Of a stretch of 64,000 bases of DNA, positions 20,697 to 33,370 are shown piece by piece. Both the position numbers and the translations under genes were made by a program. The notes below the pieces were generated by a model. That model was given only the letters and a program-made list of their open reading frames with translations, did not search any database and was not told the origin of the DNA. The first letter of the stretch is position 1; every line of letters begins with the position of its first letter. Origin of the DNA: Omphiscola glabra (Eukaryota > Mollusca > Gastropoda > Lymnaeidae); assembly GCA_964017045.1 (NCBI GenBank), contig OZ024808.1, positions 6,632,784 through 6,696,783 of the forward strand, given 5' to 3'.

Positions 20697-21385
20697 CTTG
20701 TGATTTGAGACACTCTTACAAATGATTTGAGACGCTCTTCCCTATGATTTGAGACACTCTTCCCTATGATTTGAGACACTCTTAACTATGATTTGAGACA
20801 CTCTTCCCTATCATTTGAGACACTCTTCCCTATGATGCGAGACACTCTTCCTTATGATTTGAGACACTCTTCCCTATCATTTGAGACACTCTTCCCTATG
20901 ATTTGAGACACTCTTCCCTATCATTTGAGACACTCTTCCCTATCATTTGAGACACTCTTCCCTATGATTTGAGACACTCTTCCCTATCATTTGAGACACT
21001 CTTCCCTATCATTTGAGACACTCTTCCCCATCATTTGAGACACTCTACCCTATGATTTGAGACACTCTTCCCAATGATTTGAGATACTCTTCACTATGAT
21101 TTGAGACACTCTTCCCAATGATTTGAGACGCTCTTCCCTATGATTTGAGACACTCTTCATTATGATTCGAGACACTCTTCCCAATGATTTGAGACACTCT
21201 TCCCTATCATTTGAGACACTCTTACCTATGATTTAAGACACTCTTACCTATGATTTAAGACACTCTTCACTATGATTTGAGACACTCTTCCCAATGATTT
21301 GAGACACTCTTCCCAATGATTTGAGACACTCTCCTCAATGATTTGAGACACTCTTCCCAATGATTTGAGACACGCTTCACTATGC
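20697..21385 (+). repeat. 22-bp minisatellite, about 31 copies
   Basis: Unit ATTTGAGACACTCTTCCCTA plus TG. Confidence 0.95.
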
Positions 21386-21644
21386 TGTGTGAGTATTCTC
21401 TAAAGTAGACTGAGGCTATGTGTTTCACCAATAAGACGATGTCTGGCACTGTAAATTAACACGTGACCTCACCTGACAACGGTCTCAATAAATGCAGTCA
21501 TTCCTGCAGGCAAACAAACAAAAAAAAACAAACCCCACACAACATCTACTTTAAATAATGTTTCTGTAAATCTGAAGAGAACAAATTCAAACAACACTTT
21601 TGGAACAGATTTGTTGAGTGTACGCTCAGAAAGTACATCCACAT

Positions 21645-21868
21645 CTAACACTATCAATGCTCAATCACTGTTTTCTCTAACACTATCAATGCTCAATCAC
21701 TGTTTTCTCTAACACTATCAATGCTCAATCACTGTTTTCTCTAACACTATAAATGCTCAATCACTGTTTTCTCTAACACTATCAATGCTCAATCACTGTT
21801 TTCTCTAACACTATCAATGCTCAGTAACTGTTTCCTCTAACACTATCAATGCTCAATCACTTTTTTCT
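21645..21868 (+). repeat. 32-bp minisatellite, seven copies
   Basis: Unit AACACTATCAATGCTCAATC then ACTGTTTTCTCT. Confidence 0.95.
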
Positions 21869-22126
21869 CCACATGACTTTATTACAAAAAGCCATCAGTT
21901 CACATAATCCTCACTAACAAAAGTGGGATTTAAACCCACACTTTCAACCATTTACCATCCCGCCCCTCCCCCAAGACTGGGGGGGGGGGGGCGGGGGGTC
22001 ACATGTGCATGAACTTCTTTCGAGGGACATTGTTGTTGTCGTCTTGATTTTTTGGTCAATACGCGACCATGCGTCACACGTCGTGAGCAATGTCGGAGGA
22101 GCTGTCACATAACACACGCATCGATC

Positions 22127-22487
22127 TGTCAATCTTGAGTTAATCTGAGGGACTGGACCTGTCACATAACACACGTTTTGATATGTCAATCTTGAGTTAA
22201 ACTGTGGGACTGGACCTGTCACATTACACACGTTTGGATCTGTCAATCGTGAGTGAAACTGAGGGACTGGACCTGTCACATAACAAACGTTTCGATCTGT
22301 CAATCTTGAGTTAAACTGAGGGATTGGACCTGTCACATAACACACGTTTTGATCTGTCAATCGTGAGTGAAACTGAGGGACTGGACCTGTCACATAACAC
22401 ACGTTTTGATTTGTCAATCGTGAGTGAAACTGAGGGACTGGACCTGTCACATAACACACGTTTTGATCTGTCAATCTTGAGTTAAAA
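22127..22487 (+). repeat. 56-bp minisatellite, about 6.5 copies
   Basis: Unit GATCTGTCAATCGTGAGTGA continuing to GGACCTGTCACATAACACAC. Confidence 0.93.
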
Positions 22488-22625
22488 TGATGTACATGGC
22501 ATTGTGGTGAGGGGCTGGAAAAAACATGAAGCAACATCAATAAAAGGGTTCGTCATAATGCAGGTACATGTTCTGATAAACTTAATGGTTTAAAAACTCA
22601 TTGTTTACAAGTTCGGAATTCTAAA

Positions 22626-22803
22626 TGATCAGAGGTTCTTAAGCAGGGATTACGGCAACCTTTGGGGTGCGAGTATCAGTAACATGGGGTTCAGGTGTTC
22701 TTTGCATTTTCATGATAATTCGTTACCGTTGGGGTGGGGGGTGTAAAATGTTTTGTCGTCAAGAGGGGTGTGGCGCTTCGCGAAAGAGGTTAAGAACACC
22801 ATA
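22626..22803 (+). mobile_element. Possible degraded hAT-type MITE
   Basis: Left CAGAGGTTCTTAAGCAGGG and right GAGGTTAAGAACACC form a rough inverted pair of the GGTTCTTAACC type. No target duplication recognised. Confidence 0.35.
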
Positions 22804-22864
22804 TAATCTAAGACTTCAGAAGTGTCTAAGGACAATAAAACAGTATTTATGTAGCACATTACAT

Positions 22865-23615
22865 CATGGCGTTGTTGGATGTCAAGACGTCATGGCGTTG
22901 TTGGATGTCAAGACGTCATGGCGTTGTTGGATTCTCAGACATCATGGCGTTGTTGGATGCCAAGACATCATGGCGTTGATGGAAGCTCAGACATCGTGGC
23001 GTTGTTGGAAGCCAATATATCATGGCGTTGTTGGAAGCTCAGACATCGTGGCGTTGTTGGAAGCCAATATATCATGGCATTGTTGGAAGCCAAAATATCA
23101 TGGCGTTGATGGATGCTCAGACAACGGGGCGTTGATGGATGCTCAGACATCATGGCATTGTTGGATGTTCAGACATCATGGCTTTGTTGGATGCCAAGAC
23201 ATCATGGCGTTGTTGGATGCCAAGACATCATGGCGTTGTTGGATGCCAAGACATCATGGCGTTGTTGGATGCCAAGACATCATGGCGTTGTTGGATGCTC
23301 AGACATCATGGCTTTGTTGGATGCCAAGACATCATGGCGTTTTTGGATGCCAAGACATCATGGCGTTGTTGGATGCCAAGACATCATGGCGTTGTTGGAT
23401 GCCAAGACATCATGGCGTTGTTGGATGCCAAGACATCATGGCGTTGTTGGATGCTCAGACATCATGGCGTTGTTGGATGCCAAGAGGTAAAATCATGGCG
23501 TTGTTGGATGTCAAGACATCATGGCGTTGTTGGATGTCAAGACGTCATGGCGTTGTTGGATGTCAAGACGTCATGGCGTTTTTGGATGTTTAGACATCAT
23601 GGCGTTGTTGGATGT
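22865..23615 (+). repeat. 26-bp minisatellite, about 29 copies
   Basis: Unit CATGGCGTTGTTGGATGCCA then AGACAT. Open in several plus-strand frames, producing spurious 125-308 aa ORFs. Confidence 0.95.
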
Positions 23616-23879
23616 CAAGGATGATAACACACGAACGGTGACAATACGTTCTACATGTATGTCTGTACACTGATACTAATAGATGTGACACAAACAAGAA
23701 TAAAATGTATTGAAACCCTGTTAAGCACGATAGAGAAAATAATAAATAGATGCTGACTCAACATATCTGAGGAAAAGTATTGCTGACGTGGATATGTGGG
23801 TTGTTCCCAACTCCGCCACTCACTAGTATCAAGCATTCGGCTAGCAAGTGTACCATGATGTCTTGGCGTGTTCTTCTAA

Positions 23880-24255
23880 CCAGAAAATGTGTGATAATTT
23901 CAAAATCACGAGGTGCATCATCCGCAAAATATCAACCATCACAGCCTTCAAAACTGCACTCAAAACACATCTCTTTAAACTCTATTACCCCGACTGATTC
24001 CCCACATCTGACCGATAAACGATGCTGCTGGCCGCCGTCCATGGCTTGACATGTAAAAGTTCTGGGGTGGGTGGGGTGAATATGCATTTGTTTTTGTTTT
24101 CTCTTTATACAGCTCTTCTTTATTACATAAATGTATTTAATTTTATCGTCACGGTTATGTCTCTTTTGCTAATATTTTTATGTACAGCGCGGTGAGCCTA
24201 GCCCTAGGCTGGGGTACCACGCTATATAAGACAACTAATGATAATAATAATATAT
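23880..24255 (+). mobile_element. 5'-truncated LINE 3' end
   Basis: In one frame reads TITAFKTALKTHLFKLYYPD then TGA at 23995-23997, the typical C-terminus of LINE ORF2 proteins. A 3' UTR follows with GTACAGCGCGGTGAGCC and GCTATATAAG and an AATAAT-type tail. Confidence 0.7.
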
Positions 24256-26330
24256 CAGAATTCAACATTTCTATTACACTTTTTAATCGGGGGGGGGGGG
24301 ATGAATTTTTAAAGCGTCGGGTGGGGGGATGCCTTGTGTCACCCAGTGGCCAAGCATAAACTGAATTCATTCCGGTTGTGGTGCGCCCCAAGATAATCAC
24401 TTGGCACACGCTTAGATTCACACCACCACCCCCCCCCCCCCCCTTACGTAATGTCACACTGACGTCCAGGAAGGCGGGAGCAGAAATTGAGGGTGCCGGA
24501 GAATCTCGAGTAAAGGTGGGGGGGGGGGGCGGCAGGGCTCCCCTTACAAATTTTTGGTAGATTCAAAATGCAGGGACGCCTTTTGGTGCATACTTGAATT
24601 CGTTATTTCTTTCCGACATTGTTGTAAAGGCATTTCAGATTTTTGGGTGGGGAGCGCCAAATATAGCTATAACAACGATCAGAACATCTGTAGGTCGGCC
24701 CCAGGCCCTAACTTAATTCCACTTGTAGAAATGTCTATAGATTTCTATGTTTTTTTTTGTTTTTTTTAAAACGGTCCTTTTTAAAAAAAATCGTGTATGA
24801 ACGGCATAATTATGTTGAGAAGACATGAGATGTTTACAAAATATAAAGATAAAGTATATTTAATAATGTGTGATTTTAGCTGAGGGAAATCGTATACGAA
24901 TAAAGTATACATGTCCCAATATCTGGTTGATTGAAGTTTTTATTTGGAATTTCAAACTGTCAAAAGTTTCCTCAGATAGGTTACACATTGCCTCTTTCTT
25001 GCTGTTTTGGCTTTGTTTACCACAGCCAAATAATTTTTTTTTTGTTAAATGGACGATTTAGGGAGAAGAGTTTTTTGTTTTTTTTCTTCTAAATCTATTG
25101 CTTAAAAACTCCTGACGTGGCCTGATAATGGAATCCTAAATTTTTTTAAATATTGAAACTTGTCTTACTTATTTTTAAAAAAAAAAAAAATTGTAATCTG
25201 AAAAATACGTACATTTTTAAAAAGTGTGTTAATAGACTGGAAAGATTGTTTATTGTTCTGCTATTCAAAAGAGAAAAGAAATTGGGAATTTAATATATAT
25301 AGGTTAGGTTTCTTTTTTTTTTAAATCTTTTTTTTTTTATTCAGGAAACTTTTTTAACGTAAAAACCAAGGATTAATTGATGAAACGTGCACTATTTGCG
25401 TGCGCTATTTGTATGCACTATTTGTATGCGCTACTTGCATGGACTGTTTGTATGCGCTACTTGTATGCGCTACTTGTATGGACTGTTTGTATGCGCTATT
25501 TGTATGCCCTATGTGTATGCCCTATTTTTATGCACTATTTTTCTGTGCCTGTTAAAAAACTTAATTTTTTATTTAACTTTCCAATGTTGTAAAGTTTTCA
25601 TTTTATCTAGCTCAACATACATCGAATTTATTTAAAATTGCGCTTATTATTATAACTTTTAAAGCTTAATGCCATCATAAATTGTATAATGAACACCTAC
25701 CCTACTTTAAAAGTCATGCTTTTATGATGAATAAATAGAGTTTGAAAACAGGTGGCACACGTTTGATACTTAGCAAGAACTATATTAAAATTATAGATCT
25801 TGATATTGATGTAAAGGTAGATTAATACAGTGTTATTAAATCTTTGAACTGGGGAAGTTTAAAAAAAAAAACTAATAATAAAAATACCGATACATGCGAA
25901 CAATGTTAAGTAAAACTTCGGGCTATAATCAGTATCGGGCAATTTTCAAAAATATGTGATATATCGCATACTGTAAGCCTGTAACAAGGTTAGCCTTAAG
26001 TATTCAGATCATCCAAAATATCGAGCGTACCTAAATTTCATAGGTTCCACCAAATGTAATCGGCTACAGCCTCCAGAAACTATTATTTTTAAAAAGTTAT
26101 TAAAAAATGACAATTTAGTAGCTCATAAAAGAAAATAATATATTTTTGATTTTTGTTGTACATTTTTGTCTTCGGCCGGGGGGGGGGAGGCACTTGAATT
26201 GCTCCTAGGGGCACTGCATGCCACCACCCCCGCCCCCCCCCCCCCGGACAGATGCCTGAAAGAAACAAAGAACACATTGTTGTCAAAGTCAAATTTGAGG
26301 CCATAATGATCCATTGGGAAAGGGGGCAGA
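24256..26330. other. AT-rich intergenic DNA
   Basis: Long A and T runs, G or C runs at 24290, 24430, 24520 and 26180-26245, and a 13-bp (CTATTTGTATGC) repeat at 25387-25535. No gene recognised. Confidence 0.6.
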
Positions 26331-26332
26331 AG

Positions 26333-26445
26333 TGTGCAACAGTGTGCATTAGTGTGCAATAGTGTGCAACAGTGTGCAACAGTGTGCAACAATGTGCAAT
26401 AGTGTGCAACAGTGTGCAATAGTGTGCGACAAGGAGCAACAGTCC
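26333..26445 (+). repeat. 10-bp minisatellite
   Basis: Unit AACAGTGTGC, about 11 copies. Confidence 0.9.
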
Positions 26446-26565
26446 ACAGGAAGCCCACGCCTGCTGGCTAACAGCGCTTGGCTTTTATTCAACCGTAGTA
26501 ACTAGACAGATGCTCAAGCCATACATTTTACAAACCTAATTTTGGATTAGTGTTTTTGGAAAATA

Positions 26566-26917
26566 CTGTCACACCTTCCAACTTCGCGCTTGCCCATTTC
26601 GCACCCGCAGTTTTGTCATGGGATACGGTTTTTGCATGCTTCCCTATTTTGCAGGATTTTTCAGTGCAAACCATCCGTATTTTGTATATATATAATTCTT
26701 ATTTTAATTATTTTTGCTTTAAATAAGAATTTTTTAGGCTAAAAAAAAATTTAAAATCATATAAATAATATCTTTCATCAAAACTTATTCCAAGAATGTA
26801 AGAGATTGTTAAGCTTTTGAAAAGAGTATAATTCCTAATTCGAGGTTTTTGGCATTTCGCCGAAGGGAGGCGGGTGAGTCTCGGAACATAACCGCCACGA
26901 TATTCGAGGTATTACTG
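26566..26917 (+). mobile_element. Pogo/Tigger-like MITE (diverged)
   Basis: 352 bp between TA dinucleotides. Right end read in reverse is CAGTAATACCTCGAATATCG, the usual pogo/Tigger terminus; the left end CTGTCACACCTTCCAACTTC is a diverged partner. Confidence 0.5.
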
Positions 26918-27799
26918 TATATCTTTAGGGGGTTCTCAAACAGTAGGGTCATCCCTAACCAGTAAATGCGGGGGGGGGGGGGGGGCAGTGAAGGAGGTGC
27001 GGGAAGACCGAAAAAATTAATAGCATTTTTTATTGTAAGTGAGAGAAAATCGTTCGAAACAAAGAAAACTTTAGCTGCTGTAATAAAGCATTACAAAATT
27101 GATCTTTAAAATATATCTATCTGTGTGCTTGCTTGCTTGTATGTGTGTGTGACAGAGAGAGAGATCTTGCGTGCCGATGTGTATGTGTCAGTTTTGTCAA
27201 TTACAAAAAAAAAAAAATTAATGCCCTGTCGATCGTATTGCGCTCTCGTTTGAATATCAGATCATGTGGGTAAACATTCTGTTGTTCCTCTGCTTTCAGT
27301 TGCAAAATAATTTCTTTTTTTAAATTGCGTCATAAAACTGTGGACGAGGTGTTTGATACAACATGTGTGCTAGAAGACCACCAGATATTAACCATCGCAC
27401 CATACACTTGACCACCGACCATAAATCTTACCATAGACAAACTTTAAAAAATCCTATAATTGTTTCACACCCCGGAGATCGCATCGTTCGTGTAGCAGAG
27501 CAGATTCACTCAAACAAGATTTATGCGAATACGGTTACTTTATATCCTCTAATCTGATATATAATGTCATGGAGATTATGTTCACTAATGCGGAAATTAT
27601 CAACTATAATAGGACATCAAACGACTTTTCATGGACATTTGCAAGAAAGTTTTCAATTAAATTGTACAACAGTTTCATGGCAGTCACAAATTTTATCATT
27701 GACTTTACCCAGTTCCACAACTCCGACTCCACTAAGGCCGACTATACCACTGGCGGCTTCTTTACTCTCGATACTACAGCCCAGCGGCTGAAATCCGTA
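26918..27799. other. Intergenic region upstream of the Kunitz gene
   Basis: G run at 26969-26985, CT/GT-rich bits near 27130-27160. The 132-residue open frame at 27569 has no recognisable features. Confidence 0.5.
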
Positions 27800-27807
27800 T
27801 ATATAAA
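27800..27807 (+). promoter_or_regulatory. TATA box of Kunitz gene
   Basis: TATATAAA lies 97 bp upstream of the ATG of the Kunitz signal exon. A start of transcription about 30 bp further on would give a 5' UTR of roughly 65 bases. Confidence 0.55.
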
Positions 27808-27896
27808 TGGAACGGAGGCTACAAAGTTAGTTACCCTTGTGTCTTCTACTACAGTCAGTTACCGTTCTCTTCTGTACTACAGTCATCATCGCCAAC

Positions 27897-28858
27897 ATGA
27901 ACGCAAGGATTGTCTTGTTCTGTCTTCTCGGTCTCATCTGTCTGCAGTTGTCTCACCAAGCCAGTAAGTAGTGAATCGTTGTGATGATATGTTTTGTAAT
28001 ATATAGTATGTTTGAATTTTTTATTGTTCTGTGTGCGTAGCCTTCGAAAGACATGTTTATTCCCCCTCCTCCCGCTTTATTTGACTGCGGTGTTACTCTT
28101 AGATTCGACCGGGGGTTGACCGCCCCTTTCTTAAGTCATATTATGACACTAGAAATAACCCACCGAACAATGGCGGCGGAAAATGCGTAATCCTCCGTCT
28201 CCTTAAGTTACTTGACAAAACATAAATTCCAGTAACCCACTTTATAAAAAACTCACTTAGTGCATCTGGACATTTTATTTGGCGTGCCTATTAAACAGAA
28301 TAATACTAACATTGGAGATCATTTTAACTCGTTTCTATTTCTTTTCGTAATTTCATGTGTTCTGTCTGCCGACGAAGGCTCTTGTGCCGAAACATTCTTA
28401 TGTTATTTTCCCGTCTTTCAAATTCCAGCTTCCACATACCTTGTTCTTCTATTTCTATTAATAACACAGCGGGACCACCATTCGCACATCGCATGCGAGA
28501 TTTATATATATGTGACGTCATTTTGTGCTGTGATGGGACATGTATACTCATTGGTTGTTAAAATATTGTCTTTCTTCTGTGTTGTAAATTTGTCTCTTGG
28601 TATTGAAATATCCTTTAACTTTATACTGTAAAGGGTTTATTGTTCTGTGTCACAATCCCAGATAGTGCTAATCCTTTCTATATTACAGGTGAGATTTGTT
28701 CCCTTCCGCCCGTAGCAGGGAATTGTAAGGCCTTCATCTACCGCTTCTACTACAACCCGGCCACCAAGACGTGCCAGGAGTTTGTCTACGGCGGGTGTGG
28801 GGCGAACGAGAACAACTTTTTAACCATCGAGGAGTGCACTGTGGCCTGCGCTCAGTAA
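27897..28858 (+). CDS. Secreted single-domain Kunitz protein (two exons)
   Basis: Join of 27897-27963 and 28689-28858; intron has GTAAGT donor and TTACAG acceptor, phase 1. Predicted 78-residue precursor. Exon 1 encodes a signal peptide (MNARIVLFCLLGLICLQL then SHQA) and the intron falls at the likely cleavage site. Exon 2 encodes one Kunitz/BPTI domain with all six cysteines at canonical spacing (8, 15, 7, 12, 3 residues between them). The reactive-site loop is GNCKAF: Lys at P1, Ala at P1', as in trypsin-type inhibitors. There is no C-terminal extension after the last Cys beyond AQ. Family knowledge: such proteins inhibit serine proteases in secretions, mucus or haemolymph; some mollusc relatives act on ion channels instead, and sequence alone cannot exclude that. 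Confidence 0.93.
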
Positions 28859-28953
28859 CGACGGGACGGCCTCGACCTTGAACTTGTGAACATGCTATGT
28901 TTAAAACCGTGGCAGACGTCTCACAGTTAAAGTTGTGTCTTTGATGGAAGATC

Positions 28954-28959
28954 AATAAA
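28954..28959 (+). terminator. Poly(A) signal of Kunitz gene
   Basis: AATAAA 96 bp after the stop codon of the Kunitz gene. A similar GAAGAT-AATAAAAAG context follows the second Kunitz exon at 34774, showing homology of the 3' UTRs. Confidence 0.8.
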
Positions 28960-29149
28960 AAGAAGTGTCGAAAATATAGAGAAAAAAAGTGTTTTAATTA
29001 AGCGAATCATTTCTATGAGTGCGTATGAGAGTGTGAGTGAGTGTGTGTGTGTGAAAGCGTGCGCGTTTTTTCGTGCGTATGTGTGTGTGTGGTGTGTGTG
29101 TGCTCATGTATAGGTATTTTAAGCGTCAATTGTTTTTGTTTCCATGACA

Positions 29150-29668
29150 GTTGATAGGAAATTGTGAGTCAACTAAGGAATTATGGGTCAACTAAGGAAT
29201 TAAGGGTCAACTAAGGAACTGTGTGTCAACTAAGGAATTGTGGGTCAACTAAGGAACTGTGTGTCAACTAAGGAATTGTGGGTCAACTAAGGAATTGTGG
29301 GTCAACTAAGGAATTGTCGGTCAACTAAGGAATTGTGTGTCAACTAAGGAACTGTGTGTCAACTAAGGAACTGTGTGTCAACTAAGGAACTGTGTGTCAA
29401 CTAAGAAACTGTGTGTCAACTAAGGAATTGTGGGTCAACTAAGGAATTGTATGTCAACTAAGGAATTGTGTATCAATAAAGAAATTGTGTGTCAACTAAG
29501 AAGTTGTGTGTCAACTAAGAAATTGTGTGTCAACAAAGAAATTGTGTGTCAACTAAGAAATTGTGTGTCAACTAAGAAATTGTGTGTCAACTAAGGAACT
29601 GTGTGTCAACTAAGAAATTGTGTGTCAGCTAAGAAACTGTGTGTCATCTAAGGAATGGTGTGTCAATT
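29150..29668 (+). repeat. 19-bp minisatellite, about 27 copies
   Basis: Unit GTGTGTCAACTAAGGAATT. Begins just after the Kunitz poly(A) region and a (GT)n stretch at 29030-29110. Confidence 0.93.
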
Positions 29669-30680
29669 ATTGTTCAGCGTATGTGAATTATGTGTGAAAA
29701 GTTTCCATACAACTTGTCCAATCAAGTCATGCAGTTAAAAGAACTTGGACGGTGTAGAAGCCTTTCCATAAACTCAAACCCATCTTTTGAATCTCACTGC
29801 ATCCAAAGCCCCCCCCCCCCCTTTCTCTCTCTCTCCGCCGCCCACCTTATTTCAAACACCCTCTTTCTCTCCCCTCCGCATTTCGTTTAAATAGCTCCAG
29901 CAACCACGTGTTCCCTGTAATGAAAAGGGAAATACTTCTGGGGAGTTGCTGAATGGAGGACAAAATATCTTATAGTATTATTTCCTGGAGTCGATCTTGT
30001 CCATACCGAACCCATTGCGCACATCGAGGTACACTCATTCGCTGCTTGCCCTGTCGTGCTTTATCACGTACGCACAAAATGCGTACAAAAAGCTCAGTTT
30101 GAATACTAGCATAGTTTTAGAACACGTATACAATCTGCTATTATGGCACGCCTAACCGATGGAAACAGCACCAGTACCCTTCACTACCCCACTCTATGTA
30201 GATTCATGACAACTACTTGTTGGTGGATATATGGAGCGTCATCTGGAAATATTATTTTAAACTGGGATATACGACCCGATGTTACCGCGCTAATAATGGC
30301 AGGTATTTTGCGATATTTGCGACCTGCCATTGCGAAAAGTCATCGGAAATCTTTTCTTTTAAAGAAGTGTTTATGTAATGATCTTTACGTTTCTACGGTA
30401 ATTTAGTTTTGAGAAATATTTATCTGCTTTTTAATATCCACATACCTTTCCCATATTACGCCCCTGAAATACATTTTTTTTCCTCTTACAATTGTACAGC
30501 ATGACTTTAAATTTACAAGAAAATTATCTATAAAGGCATTTGTTACAATGATATCTTCATTAAAAATTAATGAAACCTGTGCCTCGTTTTTCTACTACAT
30601 TATAGGATTATCTTAAAACAAAAAAATGTTAAAATGTGTCACATAATTAGGCTTTGACATACTGTGTCAACAATAATGAT
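29669..30680. other. Unique intergenic DNA
   Basis: Nothing recognised apart from a C run at 29811-29822. Confidence 0.55.
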
Positions 30681-30681
30681 A

Positions 30682-30835
30682 GGACCAATGTATCATCTCC
30701 AATGTACCATCTCCATTGTACCACCTCCAATGTACCATCGACAATGTACAGTCTCCATTGTTTCACCTTCAATGTACCATCTCCAATGTGCCATCTCCAT
30801 TGTACCACCTCCAATGTACCATCTATTATGTGAAG
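30682..30835 (+). repeat. About 15-bp minisatellite
   Basis: Unit CCATCTCCAATGTA with variants. Confidence 0.85.
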
Positions 30836-31440
30836 GGTTGAGTGCCATTTGGGTAATTGATAAGTGAAGGAATTAGTGTTGAGTTATATTTGTCTGAGTG
30901 ATAAGTGAAGGATTGACTGCCATTTGGCTGAGTGATATGTAAAGTATTGACTGCCATTTGTCTGAGTGATAAGTGAAAGATTGAGTGCCATTTGGCTGAG
31001 TGATAAGTGAAAGATTGAGTGCTATTTGGCTGAGTGATAAGTGAAATATTGAGTGCCTTTGGCTGAGTGATAAGTGAAAGATTGAGTGTCATTTGTCTGA
31101 GTGATAAGTGAAGGACTGAGTGCCATTTGCCTGAGTGATAAGTGAATGACTGAGTGCCATTTGTCTGAGTGATAAGTGAAGGAATGTGTGCCATTTGTCT
31201 GAGTGATAAGTGAAGGACTGAGTGTCATTTGTCTGAGTGATAAGTGAAAGATTGACTGCCATTTGTCTGAGTGATAAGTGAAGGACTGAGTGTCATTTGT
31301 CTGAGTGATAAGTGAAAGATTGACTGCCATTTGGCTAAGTGATAAGTGAAGGACTGAGTGCCATTTGGCTGAGTGATAAGTGAAGTACTGAGTGCCATTT
31401 GGCTGAGTGATAAGTGAAGGACTGCGTGCCATTTGGCTGT
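30836..31440 (+). repeat. 34-bp minisatellite, about 17 copies
   Basis: Unit GAAGGACTGAGTGCCATTTG then GCTGAGTGATAAGT. Adjoins the preceding array directly. Confidence 0.93.
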
Positions 31441-31444
31441 TATG

Positions 31445-32295
31445 GCGTTCAGCTGCACTTGATGGATTGAACGGAATTTTCATTTTGAATATAGTTTTAA
31501 ACTTTAAGTTCGTATTACTTTATACATTTTTTTAAAATACATTTTTTGGAATGAAAAAAAGTAACATTTGTTAAATTTTAAAAACACACGCTTAAATAAG
31601 AGGTGGTGCATTAAAAAAAATTTTTTTAAATCAATTAATTTTCAATTTTTATATCTTAAAAAGTTGAAAACCATTATCAGTTATGTCCCTTGTGTTATTA
31701 TGCTTATTAAATCAAATATAAGAACAAAGTTTGATAAATTTGTTTTTTTTTAGACAGGACAAAAGATTCTAGCGTTTCGGCTTAGAGCCTCCAATGATCT
31801 TTTACTAAATCAAGACAAGTTAAGTCTTGTGACGTGCGAGTTTAAATTAAGTTCTTTAAGATTGCTTTAATTTTTTTTTAAATTTTTTATTTGTTTGCCT
31901 TTGAGTTCAACGGAAAATTTTAAGATGATATTGTTTGAAGACATTTAAATAACAAAAAGTTAATTTTAATTTAGAAATATTATCAACAGTTTTTTTTTTA
32001 AACATCTCAGTGATTTTTGGGGGTTTTCCTGATAAATGTCATTACGAAAATGTATCTATTGATGTTACCTAGAGTATCTTAACTTTCAAATGCGAGTAAA
32101 AATGCTTAAAATAGTTTTTAATTTTATTTCAAATAATAATAATTTAACGTGTACCTAAATTTATTTTATTTTTTTCATTTTATAAATATTAAAATTAATT
32201 CGATTTTCGTAAAATAATGTTAAAAATCCATGTCCTGCTTTTTAAGAATGCGACCGTGTTTAAATCGGTTCATTTTTGAATGTGTTATATGATCA
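31445..32295. other. AT-rich unique DNA
   Basis: No gene or element recognised. Confidence 0.6.
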
Positions 32296-32303
32296 GCCTA
32301 GGT

Positions 32304-32501
32304 CATCGGTTCTCAACCTGTGTGTCGCGACCCCATTCGGGGGTCGAACGACCCTTTAAAACGGGGTCGCCCAGGAGCATTGGAAAACACATATACCCTA
32401 CGGTTATGAAGTTGCAACAAAAAACATTTTTGAATGAGTGTCGCCATAATATGAGGAAATATATGAAAGCGTCGCGGCATTAGAAAGGTTGAGAACCACT
32501 A
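32304..32501 (-). mobile_element. hAT-type MITE, CAGNGGTTCTCAAC family
   Basis: 198 bp between perfect 8-bp duplications GCCTAGGT (32296-32303 and 32502-32509). Inverted termini GGTTCTCAACC and GGTTGAGAACC. Confidence 0.8.
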
Positions 32502-32634
32502 GCCTAGGTCATTCTTATATATATATATATATATATATATGACATGTTCATGACCCATGTCGTCTGTATACTGCATGACACATATTGCTTCCTATACATT
32601 TTGTAACACATATAGCGCCCGGTAATATTTCGGC

Positions 32635-33370
32635 TTTAGATCCCCCAGAGTGTCGCCATTACGACAATTTGTACTTCAGATTTGCTAGTGTGTCCCCATT
32701 ACCACCAGATAGGCTTTAGAATCTCCTAGAGTGTCGCCATTACGACAATTTGGGCTTCAGATTTGCTAGTGTGTCCCCATTACCACAATCTACGCTTTAG
32801 ATCTCTTAGAGCAGGACTGCACAACATACGGCCTCCGGGACATATGTACCCACTTGGCGGCCCTCAAAGTAACGAAATTTTCATTATTCTTATTATTTTC
32901 TTAATAGCCTTCCCCCCTGTCCTCTTTTCTTTTATCCCGCACATGTTTTTCATAAAGTATTACGGCACGCCGTACATTTTGAGTTGTCAGGTCTGTCCCA
33001 GGGTGTCTCCATTACCACAATGGGCTTCAGATCTCCTGGTGTGTGTCCATTACCACAAACTGGGCTCCAGATCTCCTTGTGTGTGTCCATTACCACAAAC
33101 TGGGCTTCAGATCTCCTGGTGTGTGTCCATTACCACAAACTGGGCTCCAGATCTGCTAGTGTGTCTCAATTACCAAAATTTGGACTTCAGATCTGCTAGT
33201 GTGTCTCCATTATCACAATTTGGACTTCAGATCTGCTAGTGTGTCTCAGTTACCACAATTTGGACTTTAGATCTAATAGTTTTTCTCTATTACCACAATC
33301 TACGGCTTCATATGTCCTAGATTTTCTCCATTGTTACAATCTGAGCTTTAGATCTCCTTGTGTGTCTCCA
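32635..33370 (+). repeat. About 40-bp minisatellite interrupted by a MITE
   Basis: Unit CAGATCTCCTGGTGTGTGTC then CATTACCACAAACTGGGCTT. Interrupted at 32812-32995. Confidence 0.88.
32812..32995 (+). mobile_element. hAT-type MITE inserted in a minisatellite
   Basis: Ends CAGGACTGCACAAC and GTTGTCAGGTCTG, roughly inverted. It interrupts the 40-bp array at 32635-33370: TCTTAGAG on the left and TCCCAGGG on the right are diverged copies of one 8-bp target, after which the repeat unit resumes. Confidence 0.6.

Noticed and set aside
21881..21950. GTGGGATTTAAACCCACAC stem as a tRNA T-arm
   Set aside because: No acceptor, D or anticodon arm can be built around it. A simple hairpin.
22667..23624. 308-codon frame (HGVVGCQDIMALLDA repeats)
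   Set aside because: 26-bp minisatellite translated in a rotating frame.
27569..27967. 132-codon frame overlapping the Kunitz promoter and signal exon
   Set aside because: Covers a TATA box and the signal exon in another frame, with no domain or signal peptide. Probably chance.
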